From JALHOQ01 sp038144835 (GTDB lineage Bacteria; Bdellovibrionota; Bdellovibrionia; Bdellovibrionales; UBA1609): 18,604 nucleotides of DNA. Below the pieces are notes generated by a model. It was not told where the DNA came from. It did no database searches and saw nothing but the letters and a program-made list of their open reading frames with translations. The position numbers and the translations under genes are program-made. Location: the NCBI GenBank assembly GCA_038144835.1, contig JAYQON010000060.1, forward strand, positions 1-18,604, in the 5' to 3' direction. The stretch's first letter is position 1; every line of letters starts with the position of its first letter. Of the stretch, positions 15,082-18,604 are shown in pieces.

Positions 15082-15717
15082 ATGTTGCAAAACTCATTTT
15101 TTCTAGTCGCTTTTCCCGCCATTTTCACGATTGTTAACCCTTTGGGGGCCGTAGGCCCTTTTCTAGCCATGACGGCACGAGACAGCTTGCAAAAGCGCCA
15201 TTCCACAGCACAGAGGGCTTGCGTGGTTGCAGGCATAGTTTTAGCCGTTTGTGCCGCTATCGGTGGTTTTATGTTTCAGTTTTTTGGGATTACCTTGCCG
15301 GCCCTTAAAATCGCTGGTGGTTTCCTACTCTTTTTCGTCGGCATGGACATGATTAACGCTCGTGAATCACGCGTAAAGGCCACAGAGGAGGAGCGTGAAG
15401 AAGGCGCCTTAAAGGAAGACATTGCAATCTTTCCTTTAGGCATACCACTCTTAAGTGGTCCGGGCTCAATGGTGACGGTTTTTATTCTGCAAGAAAGAGC
15501 CCACAGTGTAGTTGAGCAAGGTACCATCTTTTTGTCTATCGCGCTCACAATGGGTTTGAGCTACCTAATTCTCAACCAGGCCACACGACTAGCCCGCGTT
15601 TTTGGAGCTACCGGAATGAATGTGATGTCTCGAATTATGGGATTAATACTCACAGCAATCGCCGTTCAATTTGTTCTCAATGGGCTTACTGAAGCTTTAC
15701 CCGGAATTAAAGGTTAA
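15082..15717 (+). CDS. MarC-family (UPF0056) integral membrane protein
   Basis: The 211-residue hydrophobic protein has about six membrane segments (roughly 3-23, 43-65, 69-89, 113-133, 143-163 and 183-205). It carries the family signatures IVNPLGAVGPFLAMT (17-31) and IFPLGIPLLSGPGSMVTV (about 113-130). The polar loop ARESRVKATEEEREEG lies between segments three and four. The family is widespread; its transport substrate is not established, and the old link to multiple antibiotic resistance is doubtful. No Shine-Dalgarno precedes the ATG, consistent with a nearly leaderless mRNA from the promoter at 15042-15069. It is divergent from the M20 gene and stands alone. The 197 bases after it hold short palindromes (TCACGTGA, GTGATCAC near 15743-15753) but no clear terminator. 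Confidence 0.93.
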   Translation: MLQNSFFLVAFPAIFTIVNPLGAVGPFLAMTARDSLQKRHSTAQRACVVAGIVLAVCAAIGGFMFQFFGITLPALKIAGGFLLFFVGMDMINARESRVKATEEEREEGALKEDIAIFPLGIPLLSGPGSMVTVFILQERAHSVVEQGTIFLSIALTMGLSYLILNQATRLARVFGATGMNVMSRIMGLILTAIAVQFVLNGLTEALPGIKG

Positions 15718-15914
15718 ACACAATTCTCTGGTCACCTTTTGTCACGTGATCACTGCCGCGTTATCCATTTGACACCAGCAATTGCCAAACCTCCTCCTCA
15801 ATTAGAGCCACGATGATACCAAAGAGGTCAGTAATTGGAGCTGGTCATTGGCCTGCCTTTTGTATTCTCAACCCAGTGACGGGGGAATGCGCCTCCAAGA
15901 CAAAGGGGTAATTA

Positions 15915-16262
15915 ATGCAGTCCAGTTTGGCTGTTGCATTAGCGATGCTGATGTGGGGGAATTCAGCCATCGCAAACCCCTCCGGGGTCGTTGATAATGA
16001 AGAGCAACAAATCCAAATTATTTCGGCTTGGACGGCGCATCTTAATTTTTTCTACCCAAAATTGAATCTACGTATCCAATCTGATCTGCAGGATGAAACG
16101 CAAAGAGCAAAAACTCTATATGAACTTGAGTTTCTTGAGGAAAGCCTGCGGGTTCCACACAGGGGTATTACTAAAGGTTCACTTTTACATCTTGCCTGCA
16201 ACCGTCCTGCCTGTGATGGCGGTGGCGGCGGTGACAAATGTAATGCCTGTTACAGTTATTAA
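15915..16262 (+). CDS. Small exported protein with Cys/Gly-rich C-terminus, unknown function
   Basis: I do not recognise this 115-residue protein. The N-terminus MQSSLAVALAMLMWGNSAIA is a hydrophobic export signal with a likely cleavage site after AIA. It lacks the usual Lys/Arg before the hydrophobic core, and a TAA stop two codons upstream of the ATG rules out an earlier start. The mature part is predicted helical and charged (EEQQIQIISAWTAHL, DETQRAKTLYELEFLEESL). It ends in CNRPACDGGGGGDKCNACYSY, with four Cys and five consecutive Gly. AAAGGGG (15902-15908) lies 6 bases upstream of the ATG. The tail could hold a metal, form disulfides or be modified after translation. A methyltransferase gene starts 60 bases downstream on the same strand, but a functional link is unproven. 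Confidence 0.65.
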   Translation: MQSSLAVALAMLMWGNSAIANPSGVVDNEEQQIQIISAWTAHLNFFYPKLNLRIQSDLQDETQRAKTLYELEFLEESLRVPHRGITKGSLLHLACNRPACDGGGGGDKCNACYSY

Positions 16263-16290
16263 GGCCAAAGGCGAGCTCCCAGACTTGTAA

Positions 16291-16318
16291 GGATGACTCT
16301 CATCCGATAACGTCGGAT
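16291..16318 (+). promoter_or_regulatory. Two overlapping, mutually exclusive hairpins before the methyltransferase
   Basis: GGATGA/TCATCC (16291-16296 with 16300-16305, 3-base loop) and ATCCGA/TCGGAT (16302-16307 with 16313-16318, 5-base loop) share the bases ATCC at 16302-16305, so only one can form at a time. The same CATCC could also pair with GGATG at 16321-16325, which contains the methyltransferase start codon. This looks like a small translational switch or attenuator. There is no T-run, so it is not a terminator. Confidence 0.4.
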
Positions 16319-16322
16319 AAGG

Positions 16323-17360
16323 ATGATTAATCGTAAGCTGATTCAAGGCTTTTCAATAGCTCGCAGTGGTGTTTATTTTCTCGAATCCATTCCGCTTCAG
16401 CTAGTTAACCGTTGGTTGACTAAATCCAAGTTACAACCACCCAATGAGGAACAAGCAAAAAGCGCATGGATACACCTTTATGAGCTGCACAAAATAGAAT
16501 CTGAGAATATTGCCCAAGGAGTTTATCCTCTCAGTGCTTTGGATTTTGAAAATCCAATTGCACATGCTCGCTCTTTTTTTGAAGTTCTTAGAGATGGCTT
16601 TCGGGTGGCCTGGAGAATGCGAAACAACCAAACCAAAGATTTTGATTCTCAATCCGAGCAATTACGCCAAGGTTTACCCCAATACTACACGCGCAATTTT
16701 CATTTTCAAACAGACGGGTACCTGAGCGAACCCTCGGCGCGCCGTTATGATCATCAAGTAGAAATTTTGTTCACGGGTGCTGCTGGCGCTATGCGCCGCA
16801 TGATACTTCCCGTTCTTAAACTACACACTCAAGATCAAGGACAATGGTTAGAGCTAGCTTGTGGTGCAGGCTCAGCCACCCGGCCTGTTTTAGAAACCTT
16901 CACCAAAGCTAAGATCACAGCCCTCGACTTGAGCTCCCCTTATCTTAAGGTGGCGCAAGAAAAACTACGTAACTACCCAAATATCGATTTTATTCAAGGC
17001 GACGCTACAAATCTTGATTTTAAAAATGAAACTTTTAGCGCAGTTTATTGCGTTTATCTCTTACACGAATTACCGCGAAGGGAACGCGAAAAAGTCATTC
17101 AGGAAGCTTATCGCGTGCTAAAGCCAGGCGGCCTTTTAGTTTTTGCCGATTCTTTACAAACGGGTGACGAAAGCAGTCTTGATTGGGCGCTTGAGCGCTT
17201 TCCTAAAGTCTATCATGAGCCTTTTTATAAAGACTATCTTAGTGACAAACTTGAGGACCTTTTTCAAAGAGTCACAGGTGTAGCATCACAAATTCAGCAT
17301 GCACTATTCACGAAAGTGGTGTGGTTGAAGAAGCCTCTAACTCCCGAGTCAAACGACTGA
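16323..17360 (+). CDS. Class I SAM-dependent methyltransferase (UbiE/Methyltransf_11-like)
   Basis: The 345-residue protein has a Rossmann methyltransferase domain from about 172. Motif I is WLELACGAGSATRP (175-188), followed by the acidic ribose-binding LDLSS (201-205), IQGDATNLDF (224-233), LLHELPRRER (247-256) and AYRVLKPGGLLVFADS (262-277). The first 170 residues include YYTRNFHFQTDGYLSEPSARRYDHQVEILF (121-150). I associate this with an uncharacterised methyltransferase family found in cyanobacteria and other bacteria, from memory and unchecked. No substrate can be named; quinone, lipid or small-molecule targets are possible. The ATG has only a weak GGA 5 bases upstream, next to the paired hairpins. 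The last 53 bases overlap the opposing acyltransferase gene. AT-richer codon choice than in sucA-lpd is noticeable by eye. Confidence 0.88.
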   Translation: MINRKLIQGFSIARSGVYFLESIPLQLVNRWLTKSKLQPPNEEQAKSAWIHLYELHKIESENIAQGVYPLSALDFENPIAHARSFFEVLRDGFRVAWRMRNNQTKDFDSQSEQLRQGLPQYYTRNFHFQTDGYLSEPSARRYDHQVEILFTGAAGAMRRMILPVLKLHTQDQGQWLELACGAGSATRPVLETFTKAKITALDLSSPYLKVAQEKLRNYPNIDFIQGDATNLDFKNETFSAVYCVYLLHELPRREREKVIQEAYRVLKPGGLLVFADSLQTGDESSLDWALERFPKVYHEPFYKDYLSDKLEDLFQRVTGVASQIQHALFTKVVWLKKPLTPESND

Positions 17361-18099
17361 AGGTTTCCTCCATCTGTTGACGAATAATTTCCAATAAATT
17401 TTCTAATTGCTCTAAAGTCATCCCTTCGGTTGATACTGGGGGCAATATTTCCATTAAAACTTTGCGACTCCACTTGCCCGAATTAATCCAAACTGAACTG
17501 CGCGGCAAAACATAAAATGCTCCCGCAAGCACCACCGGGACAATATCCATCTGAGCATTGACTGCAAATTCAAAAGGCCCCCGCTTAAATTTACCTAACC
17601 TCGGTTCATTCTGACGAGTGCCTTCGGGAGCCAATGCAAAACTCTCACCTCCATTCACCCGCGCAATTGCATCTTGGTAGATTTTCATCACCTTATTTCG
17701 ATTACTCCGATCGATGGGTAAAACTCCACACAGTTCCATGGCTCGCCCAAAAAAAGGTATTTTAAACAACTCAATCTTCGCACCAAAACTAAACATCCGC
17801 GGAAAATAAGCATAAAGAATTGGAATATCGATAAGACTGCTATGATTGAATAGAATGAGAAAGCCTTTTTGTCTGGCTGTGACTCGCTCCCGACCTCGGA
17901 CATCCACCTTTACTCCAGAAAATTTAAGCATTGGTAAAGCCCATAACCAAACAATCACTCGATCCAATCCTCGCCGACCAATTCCTAAGACTGCCGCCAT
18001 AAAAACAACAACAGCAGCAATGAGGAGAGTCCAAAAGCCAAAAAATAAAGAAATAATATAGCTACGAAGATACGAAAGTGACGATGACAGTTTAGACAT
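17308..18099 (-). CDS. 1-acylglycerol-3-phosphate acyltransferase family protein (PlsC-like)
   Basis: PlsC-type enzymes acylate lysophosphatidic acid to phosphatidic acid at the inner membrane; related members make ornithine lipids or acylate lysophospholipids. The 263-residue protein has a membrane segment at about 13-40, the catalytic HX4D box NHSSLID (85-91), FGAKIELFKIPFFGRAM (105-121), and the phosphate-binding PEGTRQ (158-163). KRGPFEFAV (172-180) and DIVPVVLAG complete the family set. All key residues are intact. The end overlaps the methyltransferase gene by 53 bases, tail to tail, so each mRNA carries antisense to the other. The ATG at 18099 has no strong Shine-Dalgarno, and a promoter is visible at 18151-18124. 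Confidence 0.92.
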   Translation of the reverse strand: MSKLSSSLSYLRSYIISLFFGFWTLLIAAVVVFMAAVLGIGRRGLDRVIVWLWALPMLKFSGVKVDVRGRERVTARQKGFLILFNHSSLIDIPILYAYFPRMFSFGAKIELFKIPFFGRAMELCGVLPIDRSNRNKVMKIYQDAIARVNGGESFALAPEGTRQNEPRLGKFKRGPFEFAVNAQMDIVPVVLAGAFYVLPRSSVWINSGKWSRKVLMEILPPVSTEGMTLEQLENLLEIIRQQMEETFSRLTRELEASSTTPLS

Positions 18100-18123
18100 G
18101 ATCGCAAGTTACTCGCTTAAAGC

Positions 18124-18151
18124 ATTGTAAGCAATCCACTCACAACCTCAA
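18124..18151 (-). promoter_or_regulatory. Candidate promoter of the PlsC-like gene
   Basis: On the minus strand TTGAGG (18151-18146), 16 bases, TACAAT (18129-18124). The start would be near 18117, leaving a leader of under 20 bases before the ATG at 18099. Confidence 0.45.
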
Positions 18152-18369
18152 AAAAAAGACCCTAGTCTCAAGCAAATAGAGAAATCCAAATTGTGTAATA
18201 TTTGCAATAAAATAGAGCTGGCTGAGGGCCCAGAATGATCACCCAAGTGACAGAAACCGTCATCGTTCCAGACTCAGTTTTTATTTACGCCATTTACGGC
18301 CTCACCAAGATTTGGCACCCACATTGCTCCGATCACCAATGGAATTGTTGCGCGTTGCAGGAGTGCACT

Positions 18370-18604
18370 ATGAAAAAATGGATTTTTGCCTTGGTGTTAA
18401 TAAGCTGGTTACCCGCATGGGCCGAACAGATTGAAGATTTAGACACAGAAGTAGAAACCGAACAGCTCGAGGTTTTCGAACACAAAGAAATGGCAGCGGC
18501 CAGCAAAAAAGAAAAAGCTGAGCTTCAGAGACAAATAAAATCTTTAGAATCTCAAGCAAAACGTTTACGCCAAGAAAGTAAGACGATTTCGCAAAACATC
18601 CAAT
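18370..18604 (+). CDS. Exported coiled-coil protein, 5' part only, unknown function
   Basis: The visible 78 residues begin MKKWIFALVLISWLPAWA, a textbook signal peptide with cleavage expected after AWA. An acidic stretch follows (EQIEDLDTEVETEQLEVFEHKE), then a charged coiled coil (KKEKAELQRQIKSLESQAKRLRQESK). The frame is open to the window edge, so domain and function cannot be set. The ATG at 18370 is supported by AGGAG (18359-18363) with 6 bases. The frame is also open upstream to an ATG at 18235, which has its own GAGGG (18224-18228, 6 bases). That start would place 45 residues before the signal peptide, so I prefer the later one. Confidence 0.7.
   Translation, partial: MKKWIFALVLISWLPAWAEQIEDLDTEVETEQLEVFEHKEMAAASKKEKAELQRQIKSLESQAKRLRQESKTISQNIQ

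Noticed and set aside
15013..15090. Longer N-terminus for the M20 peptidase (start at 15090)
   Set aside because: It would overlap the marC start and run across the peptidase promoter. The extra 26 residues show no family features.
15767..15772. TTGACA as -35 of the small exported-protein gene
   Set aside because: No acceptable -10 is found 16-18 bases downstream; the sequence there is CTCC-rich.
15915..17360. RiPP-type cluster: Cys/Gly-rich precursor plus modifying methyltransferase
   Set aside because: The small protein has a Sec-type signal rather than a leader peptide. No radical-SAM, YcaO, lanthipeptide synthetase, protease or transporter gene is present, and the methyltransferase has its own separate control hairpins.

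Overview
The window looks like a stretch of the main chromosome of a Gram-negative bacterium of moderate GC content. The gene set and protein style (AsmA-like giant, small secreted proteins, a complete 2-oxoglutarate dehydrogenase operon, many TTG/GTG starts behind GGAG ribosome sites) fit a Bdellovibrio-like or other deltaproteobacterial lineage. That placement is inference, not a demonstrated match. I see no phage, insertion sequence, tRNA, rRNA or CRISPR array.

Layout. (1) 1-4885, all on the minus strand: a 935-residue AsmA-like envelope protein, a squalene synthase of the farnesyl-diphosphate farnesyltransferase type, a Fur-family regulator, and the 5' part of uvrA, whose ribosome site lies in the last codons of the fur-like gene. 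(2) 4886-5009: a divergent control region with three inverted repeats and an extended -10 promoter. (3) 5010-10442, plus strand: sucA-sucB-lpd, encoding E1, E2 and E3 of the 2-oxoglutarate dehydrogenase complex in one tight operon. (4) 10483-11328, minus: a probable secreted or outer-membrane protein of unknown function. (5) 11329-11814: the only long gene-free stretch. It holds a GC-rich block of consecutive hairpins, with a Rho-independent terminator facing outward at each end, and is a candidate structured non-coding RNA. A perfect 14-bp palindrome follows. (6) 11815-13765, plus: a zinc-ribbon/membrane/TPR protein and a delta-9-type fatty acid desaturase with an extra coiled-coil tail. (7) 13762-15717: an M20 metallopeptidase (minus) and a MarC-family membrane protein (plus), divergently transcribed from overlapping promoters that share one -35 palindrome and would give almost leaderless mRNAs. 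(8) 15915-17360, plus: a small exported protein with a Cys/Gly-rich tail and an SAM methyltransferase, separated by two mutually exclusive hairpins. (9) 17308-18099, minus: a PlsC-type acyltransferase overlapping the methyltransferase tail to tail. (10) 18370-end: the start of an exported coiled-coil protein.

How they work together. The sucA-sucB-lpd block is central TCA-cycle metabolism. Several others concern the envelope and membrane lipids (AsmA-like, squalene synthase, desaturase, PlsC, MarC), but they sit in separate transcription units. I did not find a convincing multi-gene novel system. The most interesting unexplained signals are non-coding: the structured block at 11421-11634, the paired hairpins before the methyltransferase, the palindromes upstream of sucA, and the shared divergent promoter at 15021-15069.
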